Made by a program: the position numbers and the translations under genes
The notes under the pieces: model-generated
Database searches by the model: none
Told to the model about the DNA's origin: nothing
The model's input: the letters and a program-made list of their open reading frames with translations, nothing else
Assembly (NCBI RefSeq): GCF_964355755.1
Contig: NC_092680.1
Location: forward strand, 2,209,001 to 2,273,000
DNA from: Antedon mediterranea
Lineage: Eukaryota; Echinodermata; Crinoidea; Comatulida; Antedonidae
DNA length: 64,000 nt
Reading direction: 5' to 3'
Shown: positions 42,800-53,990 of the stretch, piece by piece
Layout of the letters: every line of letters begins with the position of its first letter
Position numbering within the stretch: the stretch's first letter is position 1

Positions 42800-43760
42800 T
42801 AAATTTTATTTATTCACGAGACTGATGTGCAGTACAACTTGTTCAATCAATATTGATTGTTTTTACACAAGTTCGTGATATTACACAAAAAAAAACCAAC
42901 ACCATATAAATACGACAAAAAAGATAGAAAAAATTGAAATTGAAAAGAAAACAATTACAGCAGAATCCCCTTTTCCGACACCTCTATTTAGGGTACACCA
43001 TACGGGTACTTCCCGTGTAAACGGGAACCCCTATTCAAGTGTAAAATTCAAAAGCAACAAATACAAAATAATATAAGGTGGTTTAAACATGGCAATAGTA
43101 AAAATACCATAACAATGTAGAGAACAGTGATTGTATTAAAAATTGGATAAAAGGTATAAGTTCACCTGACAACATTTGCATTAAAAAGTCTCAAAGCAGA
43201 TGGGAGAAAAGAATTTCGTAATCTATTAGTTTTTATTATAGGGCAGCAAATTCTACCACAACATATTTGTTGAGTGGATGGCTTTCCTCGATTTCTATAC
43301 ATTTTGTAGCAAGTTCTTCTAATGTATTAACATTGATACCAATTATTGTACTAGCTATACCTTAGTTATTTTCTCTTTCGAATTTATTAATGTTTTTTTT
43401 TCATCAGCCTATTAAACCATACTGTACAGCAAAAATGTAAAACATATTGAATAACAGATTGATGAAATAAATATAAAATATCTCTATTAACATTAAATTT
43501 CTACATTCGTCTGATAAAATATAACCTTTGGTTGCATATATACTTTTGGTATTGCGATTCCAGTTGAGTTTATCATCTAAAAATATTTCAAGGTATTTGT
43601 GTTCAGTAACAATTTATACTTCATCATTAAAAATAGTTTCATGCCCGCTGTATTCCTTCTAAAGTAAATAATCAGTTCTTTTCTTTTCTTAACATTAATG
43701 GTTTTCCTAATATTAATGGTTTTCTTAATTTGTAATACAACACTTGGTACCAACTGATCT
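42800..43760 (-). pseudogene. Decayed CR1/jockey-like LINE, 3' part of reverse transcriptase
   Basis: Minus-strand traces fall in the order expected for the C-terminal part of a non-LTR reverse transcriptase ORF2: RKELIIYFRRNT (about 43675), then KYLEIFLDDKLNWNRNTKSI (about 43590-43535), ASTIIG..VNTLEELATKCI (about 43350), SHPLNKY, and finally LRNSFLPSALRLFN (about 43215-43170). They lie in different frames with stops between, so the copy is dead. The catalytic FADD region is absent, meaning 5' truncation. The AT-rich stretch from 43160 down to about 42800 is its probable 3' UTR. Clade (CR1, L2 or jockey) is not resolved. Confidence 0.72.
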
Positions 43761-44589
43761 GCCGCACTGTAATAACAGTTGTCGCACTTGTAATAACTAA
43801 GCTCAGGTTCGCACTTAGTAATATGTAGCACATGTAGTATTAACTGCCGGTCGCACTTTGTAATACTGTACCATATTCTGTCTCAGTATATTACAATTAA
43901 CTCAATGTCTTACTAAGATATATTAATAATAAAGTAAGATTAGATATGATGAATTATCATCATTTGATTGGACAATTTAGGTCACATGATAAAAAGTAAG
44001 TGCCTTATCAATCCGTCCACAGCGCGGTGAATTCCGATTTATATGATAAAGATCTAAAAGTAATAACCTGTATACACCAACAACCCACTTGAAACCCACC
44101 CATTCTAGCCATACTAGATATTAGACTGTAAGATTATATATCTTTTTAATATTAATGACCATATCATTATGAATATAAACTAGGACACGACATTGAAAAT
44201 GGCGCCAGTCAAATTTAATGACCAAAATTAACACATTTCAGTGAAGTAGTAAAAATTAGCATTTTAAAAAGTTTAATAATCTAATTATTTATGTTTCTAG
44301 TTTAATTTCAAAAGATACATTGATTAATTCGGTACAAAAGAATATCGACCTTTAATGTACGCTAGGATAACGGTCTTCGTTACAAGGTTTGGTTCTGTGT
44401 ATGTGTGATTTTGTTTGTATCATATTGCTTTAATTAACTCTTTCTAGAAACGGAACCATGTATTTTCTTTTCTGTCAAAACTTCCTTTTTTTATTCTCCA
44501 TATCGAATCCAAATTGTTATTAAACTTAAAACAACTTATTTCTCTTTTGGCATACAAACTTTTATGTAGCCGACTCAGATTTGTGTTCA

Positions 44590-46823
44590 ATTTGTGAAAA
44601 AAATGCCAAATTTCAACCCTTTAATTTTTTGACATAACTAGTTACTATGGCTCTATAAGATAATAACATATGTGCATATGTGACAATATTATCGCATATT
44701 TATTGAATTTTAAAAAGTGGATATTTAGGGAATTTTTCGAAAAATGGCAAATTTTCGACCCTTTTATTTTTGGACATAACTAGTTACTATGGCTCTATAC
44801 GATGATGATAACACAATATATGCGTATATATGGCAATATTATTTCATATTTAGTGAATTTTAAATAAGTGGATATTTTGGCCATCTTTCGAAAAAAATCC
44901 CTGTACTATATATAGTACAGGAAAATTGTCGAAAAATTGGCAATTTTCGACCCTTTTATTTTTGGACATAACCAGTTACTATGGATCTATACGATGATGA
45001 TAATACATTATATGCGCATATATGGCAATATTATTACATATATTTATTGAATTTTAAAAAGTGGATATTTTGGCCATTTTTCGAAAAAATCCATGTACTA
45101 TAGTAGGCCTACAGGGAAATTTCCGAAAAATGGCCGATTATATTTTCGACCCTTTTATTTTTTGACATAAATGGTTACTATTGCACAATAAACATGCGCA
45201 GAGTCGAATAATGGGTTCTGCGCATCTCAATTGTGCTATCATAACTATATTTGACATAAATGGTTACTATAGCATAATAAACATGCGCAGAGGCGAGTAA
45301 TGGGTTCTGCGCATGTCAATTGTGCTATAGTAATCAGTTTTATCGAAAAATAAAAAGGTCGAAAATTAGCCATTTTTTTGAAAAAATCCCTGTACTATAG
45401 TACAGGGAAATTTCCGAAAAATGGCCGATTTTCGACCCTTTTATTTTTTGACATAAATGGTTACTATTGCATAATAAACATGCGCAGAGTCGAATAATAG
45501 GTTCTGCGCATGTCAATTGTGCTATCATAACTATATTTGACATAAATGGTTACTATAGCATAATAAACATGCGCAGAGGTGAGTAATGGGTTCTGCGCAT
45601 GTCAATTGTGCTATAGTAATCAGTTTTATCGAAAAATAAAAAGGTCGAAAATTTGCCATTTTTTGGAAGAAAAACAGGGAAATTTCCGAAAAATGACCGA
45701 TTTTCGACCCTTTTATTTTTTGACATAAATGGTTACTATTGCATAATAAACATGCGCAGAGTCGAATAATGGGTTCTGCGCATGTCAATTGTGCTATCAT
45801 AACTATATTTGACATAAATGGTTACTATAGCATAATAAACATGCGCAGAGGCGATTAATGGGTTCTGCGCATGTCAATTGTGCTATAGTAATCAGTTTTA
45901 TCGAAAAATAAAAAGGTCGAAAATTGGCCATTTTTTGGAAAAAATCCCTGTACTATATATAGTACAGGGAAATTTCCGAAAAATGCCCGATTTTCGACCC
46001 TTTTATTTTTTGACATAAATGGTTACTATTGCATAATAAACATGCGCAGAGTCAAATAATGGGTTCTGCGCATGTCAATTGTGCTATCATAACTATATTT
46101 GACATAAATGGTTACTATAGCATAATAAACATGCGCAGAGGCGATTAATGGGTTCTGCGCATGTCAATTGTGCTATAGTAACCATTTTTATCGAAAAATA
46201 AAAAGGTCGAAAATTTGCCATTTTTTTGAAAAAATCCCTGTACTATAGTACAGGAAAATTTCCGAAAAATGGCCGATTTTCGACCCTTTTATTTTTTGAC
46301 ATAAATGGTTACTATTGCATAATAACCATGCGCAGAGTCGAATAATAGGTCCTGCGCATGTCAATTGTGCTATCATAACTATATTTGACATAAATGGTTA
46401 CTATAGCATAATAAACATGCGCAGAGGTGAGTAATGGGTTCTGCGCATGTCAATTGTGCTACAGTAATCAGTTTTATCGAAAAATAAAAAGGTCGAAAAT
46501 TTGCCATTTTTTGGAAGAAATCCCTGTACTATAGTACAGGGAAATTTCCGAAAAATGGCCGATTTTCGACCCTTTTATTTTTTGACATAAATGGTTACTA
46601 TTGCATAATAAACATGCGCAGAGTCGAATAATGGGTTCTGCGCATGTCAATTGTGCTATCATAACTATATTTGACATAAATGGTTACTATAGCATAATAA
46701 ACATGCGCAGAGGCGATTAATGGGTTCTGCGCATGTCAATTGTGCTATAGTAACCATTTTTATCGAAAAATAAAAAGGTCGAAAATTTGCCATTTTTTTG
46801 AAAAAATCCCTGTACTATAGTAC
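44590..46823. repeat. Hairpin satellite array, left part
   Basis: Left of 45160 there are three simpler monomers (spacing about 145, 190 and 198 bp) beginning GACATAACTAGTTACTATGG. From 45160 the monomer is 286 bp. It comprises an ~89 bp hairpin module (GGTTACTATTGCATAATAAA...CATGCGCAG...CTGCGCATG), a second ~91 bp hairpin module, and a ~106 bp palindrome centred on CCCTGTACTATAGTACAGGG with GGTCGAAAAT/ATTTTCGACC arms. Repeated 67-residue minus-strand frames are by-products: 286 is not divisible by three, so no frame runs through the array. Confidence 0.95.
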
Positions 46824-47660
46824 ATCCCAGGGAGCTTGGCTATGAAATTTTGAGAAAATTAGGGGGTTGGGATTATAATTGGATTGCATTAACAACGGAT
46901 TTATCATAGGTCTTGCATCCAACTTTAGCCTAAATTAGGGGGTGGGATTATACTCGAACATGGAATTATACATGGTTATATACAATAAATTGTATTTTAC
47001 TTCTGGTAACTACAGTATTTAGTAAATCATTTTGGGGCAGTACAGTAGAATCTCCCTCGTATTAAAGGGACACTGTGAAATGGATGAGAGGAATAGCTGT
47101 TCTAGGGCCAACTCCTGTTAAAGGGGACACTAATTTGTAGTTGTTCTATTATATTGCGTTTAAGTATAGCATACTGGTAGCCTGGTGATTAAACATTCCC
47201 ATTGTTAAGAAGCTGGTTCATTGGCTGATGGTGGTAACATTTGCATATGTTAATTATAGTTGTCGAAGTTGGATAATAGCGAACATTCGTTTCGGGTTGA
47301 TAGACGAAGGAGACGTTAATTTGTCGGTTGTTGAACACGATTGGAATTTACGTTCCACTCATTATGGTCCGTTGAATTACCATCTACCATCCCGAAACAG
47401 GAGCTTGCTAATGTAAAAAGCACAAACAAGTTTTAAATATTATTACTGTTATATTTATTATGCTGGTAACTGCACTAGCCATTAGACCAATGTGTATTTT
47501 AATGTTCTGTGCCTTTGAAAAAAAAAATAAGAAGCTTTTGCTATTAATAGATTATATTATACTATATCATTAGTTGATAAGTATTTTATGCACTTTCAAT
47601 GTTGTTTTGAATTTAAAAGTGTTCATTGCTGTTTAGTATTTGATTAATATTGATTATTAT

Positions 47661-47701
47661 TATCAGACCCCTCCCCCCAGGCCTGGGGGAGGGGTCTGAT
47701 A
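47661..47701. repeat. GC-rich palindrome in the LINE 5' region
   Basis: TATCAGACCCCTCCCC pairs with GGGGAGGGGTCTGATA around a CCAGGCCTGG centre, with one bulged base. It marks a shift from AT-rich to GC-richer sequence and may be the original 5' end of the element. Confidence 0.85.
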
Positions 47702-48057
47702 AAAGAATACCCCCCACGAAAGCTCCGCGTGTCGTAAGAGGCGACTAAAGGAGGACTGCAGTAACAGCAGGGGGTCGGGCGCTGTTGGGTGGCACCAACA
47801 GGGTCATAAAACCGGCATATCCCCAAATACGTTCTGCAGTAGAGGCGAGTTTAGGCCGCCTCTAAATAGGCCTAGCCATGCCCTGCATTAGGCAGCAGTG
47901 ATGCAGTATGGGTGTCTCGGCGGAAGATCCATTTCTAGGACAACGGCAGACCTCAGCACACATTGTCAGGCAAGATGGTGATCCCATTTATGGCTGATAG
48001 ACTGCGGTGAAGAAGGCAACGGGAAACCACTTCACTATCATTTTTCCAAGAACAATT

Positions 48058-51024
48058 ATGAAGTGTCACAATTCAAGAATGAAAGCTAACGGCGTAAAGG
48101 GGGTACATCCATCGTATGAAGGAGGCTCCTCGCCCGGTAGGGTGTCTCATGTGCGACAGGTGGAGCTCGACCGTCATCAAGCTACTGTCCGCAATAGAAG
48201 TACAATCAGACTAGGAACGTGGAATGTGAGGACCTTGTATCAAGATGGCAAACTTGAAAATGTTAAGCAGGAAATGATAAGACTCAATATCAATATATTA
48301 GGGATAAATGAAACTCATTGGACAAATAATGGTGAATTTATGATTGATGCTTACAAGATGATTTACGCTGGAGGAGACAAACATGAAAAAGGTGTAGGGT
48401 TGCTTTTGGATGGTGATATGGCTAAATGTATGCTGGGCTATTGGGCTGTGAGTGAAAGAGTTATGCTGGTCAAACTGCAGGGACAACCCTTCAATATCTC
48501 TATCATAGTGGTTTATGCACCTACAGCTGACAGCACAGATGAAGAGATAGATAACTTTTATGCGACCTTAGACCAGGCCAAATCCCAATGCAAATCAGAT
48601 GAGATAAATTTCATCATGGGTGATCTGAATGCAAAGGTTGGCCATGAACAAGATGGAAACACAGTTGGAGAGCATGGGATGGGTGAAAGAAATGCGCGTG
48701 GCGACAGATGGGTGAACTGGTGTAAAGCTAAGGATATGACCATAACAAATACATGGTTTAAAGAGCATCCCAGACGAATATACACATGGAAGAGCCCTGG
48801 TGATGTGACGAGGAATCAGATTGACTACATTGCAGTAAACAGTAGGTGGAAAAGGGCAGTGACTCATGCAAAAACATATCCAGGGGCAGATTGTGGAAGT
48901 GACCACATTCCAGTGGTTTGCACACTTCAATCAAAGTTAAAAAAGGTGAAGAAAGCCAAAAATGTACAGAAATTAGACTTTGAGCAGCTAAACAGTCCGG
49001 AGATCCGTTTGGAATATTCCATTCAAGTGAGGAATAAGTTTGACATCCTTGTAGATGAAGGTGAAGAGATTACGTGGGATGCAATGAGAGACATCCTTGT
49101 TGAGACAGCCAAAGAATCCTTACCTAAGAAAGAGAGAAGAAGGAAGAACAAATGGGTGTCGGAAGAGATACTATCAATGATGAGGGATAGACAGAAGATT
49201 AGTAGTAGATCAAGTAAAGAATATAAAGATCTAGATAGAGAAATTAAGCAAAAGTGCAGGGAGGCAAAAGAAAAGTGGCTTAACACACAGTGTGAGGAGA
49301 TTGAGAGTGGACTAGAGAACAACAACCACAAGATTTATCAGAGACTTAATGAGATCACTGGAAGGAAGTCTGGCTGCTCAAACTCTGGATGCATTAAGGC
49401 AAAAGATGGAACAATGCTTGTTGAAAAGACTGATATTTTGAAAAGATGGACAGAGTATATCGGGGAGCTGTTTTTTGATGTTAGACAAGCAATGCCAAGC
49501 TTTCCTGACTCAGAAGAAGGACCAAAGATCTTGAAAGCAGAAGTACGAACAGCAATCAAGAGGTTGAGGAAGAATAAGGCGGCAGGACCGGATGGTGTAG
49601 TCATCGAGATGATTGAGGCATTAGAAGAGTATGGAGTGGAAAAGTTAACTGAAGTGATCAATAAGATATACGAGGATGGAAGCTTCCCTGAGGACTTGAG
49701 TAAGTCCATTTTTATTGCCCTTCCGAAGAAACCAGGTGCTGTAGAATGTGAAAAACATCGTACAATCAGCCTCATGAGTCATGTCACCAAGATCATTCTG
49801 AGGATACTACTTATGAGAGCAAGAAGCAGATTAAAACCAGAGATTGGGAGTGAGCAGTTTGGTTTTGTAAAGGATTCAGGCACCAGGAATGCCATCTTTG
49901 TGATAAGAATGATAACTGAAAGGGCAGTGGAGATGCAGAAAGATGTATACATGTGTTTCATAGACTACACCAAGGCATTTGACAAAGTAAGGCATGAGCA
50001 GCTATTTCAAGAACTTAGCAAGCTTGACCTACATGGAAAGGATCTTAGATTGTTGCAAAATTTGTACTGGAAACAGACTGCATGCATGAGGGTAGATGGG
50101 GAGTGCAGTGACTACACAAGTATTGGAAGAGGAGTGAGACAGGGCTGTGTAATGTCACCAGACTTGTTTAACTACTATAGCGAGTTGATCTTGAGGGAGC
50201 TAGATAATGAGAAGGGTTTGAGAATTTGTGGTAGAAATATTACAAACATCAGATATGCAGATGACACAGTTCTACTGGCAGAGTCAGCTGAAGATCTCCA
50301 AAGGTTGCTGGATGTGGTTGTAGTAGAGAGCGAAAAGATGGGTCTGTCTATAAATTGTAGTAAGACAGAGTGTTTAGTAGTGTCAAAAAAGGAGAGTCCA
50401 ACGTGTAACCTTCAAGCAGGAGACCAGTTAATTCAGCAGGTGTCCTCTTTTAACTATCTTGGGAGCAAAATAACAGATGATGCCAGGTGTGTAACGGAGA
50501 TAAAGAGAAGGATAGTCCTTGCGAAATCCGCATTTGGAGAAATGGAGAATATCTTGAAGAACTGTGCGATGAGTATGGAAACCAGGTTGCGTGTATTAAA
50601 CTGCTACATCTATCCTGTGCTGATGTATGGAAGTGAAGCCTGGTCAATCACAACTGACCTCAGAAAAAGATTGGAAAGCTGTGAGGTGTGGTTTCTAAGG
50701 AGAATGATGAGAATTCCATGGACAGATAGAGTTAGTAATGAAGATGTATTGATAAGAGCTGGAGTATGCAGGAAACTACTGAAGGGTATTAGGATTAGAC
50801 AGATGAGATTCATGGGACATGTGTTGAGGAAGGGAGGTCTGGAGAACTTGGCATTAACGGGGAAAATAGAAGGAAGAAGGAGCAGGGGGAGGAAAAGAGT
50901 CACTTGGTTGGCCAGCATAGCTGAATGGATTCGGAATAGAGGCGAGAATACCAAAGAAGTGGAGTTGCTGAATATGGCAATAGACAGAGAATTGTGGCAC
51001 AACATGATCGCCAAAGTCTCATGA
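48058..51024 (+). CDS. LINE ORF: AP-like endonuclease and reverse transcriptase (RTE/BovB-like)
   Basis: 988 residues from the ATG at 48058; the frame is open 51 nt further upstream but without ATG. The N-terminal third is an exonuclease-endonuclease-phosphatase domain (RLGTWNVRTL, INETHW, VVYAPT, IMGDLNAKVG, NQIDYIAV, GSDHIPVV), which nicks target DNA. The central reverse transcriptase has KAAGPDGV, ALPKKPG, SEQFGF, FIDYTKAFDKV (from about residue 634), GVRQGCVMSP and the catalytic YADD at 733-736. The C-terminus (YIYPVLMYGSEAW, LRRMMRIPW, GKIEGRRSRGRKR, DRELW) matches RTE/BovB proteins, the domain also found in ruminant CFDP2. All catalytic motifs are present and no stop interrupts the frame, so it may be active. 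There is no RNase H domain, as usual for RTE. Confidence 0.93.
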   Translation: MKCHNSRMKANGVKGVHPSYEGGSSPGRVSHVRQVELDRHQATVRNRSTIRLGTWNVRTLYQDGKLENVKQEMIRLNINILGINETHWTNNGEFMIDAYKMIYAGGDKHEKGVGLLLDGDMAKCMLGYWAVSERVMLVKLQGQPFNISIIVVYAPTADSTDEEIDNFYATLDQAKSQCKSDEINFIMGDLNAKVGHEQDGNTVGEHGMGERNARGDRWVNWCKAKDMTITNTWFKEHPRRIYTWKSPGDVTRNQIDYIAVNSRWKRAVTHAKTYPGADCGSDHIPVVCTLQSKLKKVKKAKNVQKLDFEQLNSPEIRLEYSIQVRNKFDILVDEGEEITWDAMRDILVETAKESLPKKERRRKNKWVSEEILSMMRDRQKISSRSSKEYKDLDREIKQKCREAKEKWLNTQCEEIESGLENNNHKIYQRLNEITGRKSGCSNSGCIKAKDGTMLVEKTDILKRWTEYIGELFFDVRQAMPSFPDSEEGPKILKAEVRTAIKRLRKNKAAGPDGVVIEMIEALEEYGVEKLTEVINKIYEDGSFPEDLSKSIFIALPKKPGAVECEKHRTISLMSHVTKIILRILLMRARSRLKPEIGSEQFGFVKDSGTRNAIFVIRMITERAVEMQKDVYMCFIDYTKAFDKVRHEQLFQELSKLDLHGKDLRLLQNLYWKQTACMRVDGECSDYTSIGRGVRQGCVMSPDLFNYYSELILRELDNEKGLRICGRNITNIRYADDTVLLAESAEDLQRLLDVVVVESEKMGLSINCSKTECLVVSKKESPTCNLQAGDQLIQQVSSFNYLGSKITDDARCVTEIKRRIVLAKSAFGEMENILKNCAMSMETRLRVLNCYIYPVLMYGSEAWSITTDLRKRLESCEVWFLRRMMRIPWTDRVSNEDVLIRAGVCRKLLKGIRIRQMRFMGHVLRKGGLENLALTGKIEGRRSRGRKRVTWLASIAEWIRNRGENTKEVELLNMAIDRELWHNMIAKVS

Positions 51025-51044
51025 TATGGCACTTCGAGAGAGAG

Positions 51045-53990
51045 ATAGTACAGGGAAATTTCCGAAAAATGGCCGATTTTCGACCCTTTTATTTTTTGAC
51101 ATAAATGGTTACTCTTGCATAATAAACATGCGCAGAGTCGAATAATAGGTTCTGCGCATGTCAATTGTGCTATCATAACTATATTTGACATAAATGGTTA
51201 CTATAGCATAATAAACATGCGCAGAGGCGATTAATGGGTTCTGCGCATGTCAATTGTGCTATAGTAACCATTTTATCGAAAAATAAAAAGGTCGAAAATT
51301 TGCCATTTTTTTGAAAAAATCCCTGTACTATAGTACAGGGAAATTTCCGAAAAATGGCCGATTTTCGACCCTTTTATTTTTTGACATAAATGGTTACTAT
51401 TGCATAATAAACATGCGCAGAGTCGAATAATAGGTCCTGCGCATGTCAATTGTGCTATCATAACTATATTTGACATAAATGGTTACTATAGCATAATAAA
51501 CATGCGCAGAGGTGAGTAATGGGTTCTGCGCATGTCAATTGTGCTACAGTAATCAGTTTTATCGAAAAATAAAAAGGTCGAAAATTTGCCATTTTTTGGA
51601 AGAAATCCCTGTACTATAGTACAGGGAAATTTCCGAAAAATGGCCGATTTTCGACCCTTTTATTTTTTGACATAAATGGTTACTATTGCATAATAAACAT
51701 GCGCAGAGTCGAATAATGGGTTCTGCGCATGTCAATTGTGCTATCATAACTATATTTGACATAAATGGTTACTATAGCATAATAAACATGCGCAGAGGCG
51801 ATTAATGGGTTCTGCGCATGTCAATTGTGCTATAGTAACCATTTTTATCGAAAAATAAAAAGGTCGAAAATTTGCCATTTTTTTGAAAAAATCCCTGTAC
51901 TATAGTACAGGGAAATTTCCGAAAAATGGCCGATTTTCGACCCTTTTATTTTTTGACATAAATGGTTACTCTTGCATAATAAACATGCGCAGAGTCGAAT
52001 AATAGGTTCTGCGCATGTCAATTGTGCTATCATAACTATATTTGACATAAATGGTTACTATAGCATAATAAACATGCGCAGAGGTGAGTAATGGGTTCTG
52101 CGCATGTCAATTGTGCTATAGTAATCAGTTTTATCGAAAAATAAAAAGGTCGAAAATTTGCCATTTTTTGGAAGAAATCCCTGTACTATAGTACAGGGAA
52201 ATTTCCGAAAAATGGCCGATTTTCGACCCTTTTATTTTTTGACATAAATGGTTACTATTGCATAATAAACATGCGCAGAGTCGAATAATGGGTTCTGCGC
52301 ATGTCAATTGTGCTATCATAACTATATTTGACATAAATGGTTACTATAGCATAATAAACATGCGCAGAGGCGATTAATGGGTTCTGCGCATGTCAATTGT
52401 GCTATAGTAATCAGTTTTATCGAAAAATAAAAAGGTCGAAAATTTGCCATTTTTTTGAAAAAATCCCTCTACTATATATAGTACAGGGAAATTTCCAAAA
52501 AATGGCCGATTTTCGACCCTTTTATTTTTTGACATAAATGGTTACTATTGCATAATAAACATGCGCAGAGTCGAATAATAGGTTCTGCGCATGTCAATTG
52601 TGCTATCATAACTATATTTGACATAAATGGTTACTATAGCATAATAAACATGCGCAGAGGTGAGTAATGGGTTCTGCGCATGTCAATTGTGCTATAGTAA
52701 CCAGTTTTATCGAAAAATAAAAAGGTCGAAAATTGGCCATTTTTATGAAAAAATCCCTGTACTATAGTACAGGGAAATTTCCGAAAAATGGCCGATTTTC
52801 GACCCTTTTATTTTTTGACATAAATGGTTACTATTGCATAATAAACATGCGCAGAGTCGAATAATGGGTTCTGCGCATGTCAATTGTGCTATCATAACTA
52901 TATTTGACATAAATGGTTACTATAGCATAATAAACATGCGCAGAGGTGAGTAATGGGTTCTGCGCATGTCAATTGTGCTATAGTAACCAGTTTTATCGAA
53001 AAATAAAAAGGTCGAAAATTTGCCATTTTTTTAGAAAAAATCCCTGTACTATAGCACAGGGAAATTTCCGAAAAATGGCCGATTTTCGACCCTTTTATTT
53101 TTTGAAATAAATGGTTACTATTGCATAATAAACATGCGCAGAGTCGAATGATGGGTTCTGCGCATGTCAATTGTGCTATCAGAACTATATTTGACATAAA
53201 TGGTTACTATAGCGTATTAAACATGCGCAGAGGTGAGTAATGGGATCTGCGCATGTCAATTGTGCTAGTTTATCAATAAAAAAAAAAAGGTCGAAAATTT
53301 GCCATTTTTTTTTTAAAATCCCTGTACTATAGTACAGGGAAATTTCCAAAAAATGGCCGATTTTCGACCCTTTTATTTTTTGAAATAAATGGTTACTATT
53401 GCATAATAAACATGCGCAGAGGCGAGTAATGGGTTCTGCGCATGTCAATTGTGCTATCATAACTATATTTGACATAAATGGTTACTATAGTACAATTGAC
53501 ATGCGCAGAACCCATTATTCGACTCTGCGCATGTTTATTATGCTATAGCATGCTATAGCATGTTTATTATGCTATAGCATAATAAACATGCGCAGAGTCG
53601 ACTAATGGCTTCTGCGCATGTTAATTGTGCTATAGTAACCAATTTTATCGAAAAATAAAAAGGTCGAGAATTGGCAATTTTTTTGAAAAAATCCCTGTAC
53701 TATAGTATAGGAAAATTTTCGAAAAATGGCCGATTGTCGAATAAATGGTAACTCTTGCATAATAAACATGCGCAGAGACGAATAATAGGTTCTGCGCATG
53801 TCAATTGTGCCATAGTAACCAGTTTTAACATAAATGGTTACTATAGCATAATAAACATGCGCAGAGTTCTGCGCATGTTAATTGTCCATTTTTTCGAAAT
53901 ACTGTATATGCGTATATATGGCAATATTATCGCATATTTATTAAATTGTTAAAAGTGGAAATGTTGGACATTTTTCGAAAAAAAAATCCT
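51045..53990. repeat. Hairpin satellite array, right part
   Basis: About nine further 286 bp units, then degenerating units. Variants shared with the left part (GGTCCTGCGCATG, GCTACAGTAATCAG, TTACTCTTGCATAA) occur in the same order, showing a higher-order block of nearly three units duplicated on either side of the LINE. At 53484-53640 one hairpin module is inverted. From 53890 the sequence returns to the simple monomer type of the left edge (ATATATGGCAATATTATCGC, AAAAGTGGAAATGTTGGAC). Confidence 0.95.
53484..53640. repeat. Inverted hairpin module inside the array
   Basis: Here the module runs as TATAGTACAATTGACATGCG, then CATTATTCGACTCTGCG and TATTATGCTATAGC, the reverse complement of the usual order. 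It is followed by a duplicated GCATGCTATAGCATG and a forward module. Confidence 0.85.

Larger units (their letters stand above)
32502..44589. other. Long AT-rich region without recognised genes
   Basis: About 12 kb containing three TTAA-ended MITEs, three MITE family 1 copies, two short minisatellites and the decayed LINE near 43 kb, all listed separately. The open frames seen (for example 33953-34216 and 37591-37776) have no supporting features. Position upstream of the COUP-TF 3' end makes distal regulatory DNA possible, but nothing in the sequence proves it. Confidence 0.45.
46824..51044 (+). mobile_element. RTE/BovB-like non-LTR retrotransposon, full length
   Basis: A 4221 bp insertion in the centre of a satellite palindrome, flanked by the direct repeat ATAGTAC (46817-46823 and 51045-51051). 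The uninterrupted counterpart at about 51845-51915 reads CCCTGTACTATAGTACAGGG, which confirms both junctions. The 5' region is about 1.2 kb. It includes a GC-rich 41 bp palindrome (47661-47701) and a GTCGTAAGAGGCGACTAAAG motif. One long ORF follows, then only 20 bp of 3' UTR and a (GA)n tail, matching RTE elements, which have short 3' ends and simple-repeat tails. The intact ORF and clean duplication indicate a recent insertion. Confidence 0.9.

Noticed and set aside
47644-47826. Minus-strand protein over the LINE 5' region
   Set aside because: Antisense shadow over the GC-rich palindrome of the retrotransposon.
50610-51191. 193-residue minus-strand frame spanning LINE and satellite
   Set aside because: Antisense of the reverse transcriptase C-terminus fused by chance to the satellite frame at the insertion junction.
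45340-53475. Repeated 67-94 residue minus-strand frames (MSNIVMIAQLTCAEP...) as a tandem gene family
   Set aside because: They recur every 286 bp with the satellite unit, which is not a multiple of three. They lie across hairpin arms and share no coding constraint beyond sequence identity.
44590-53990. CRISPR-like or prokaryotic repeat array
   Set aside because: Units are contiguous without unique spacers, and the surrounding genes are spliced animal genes.
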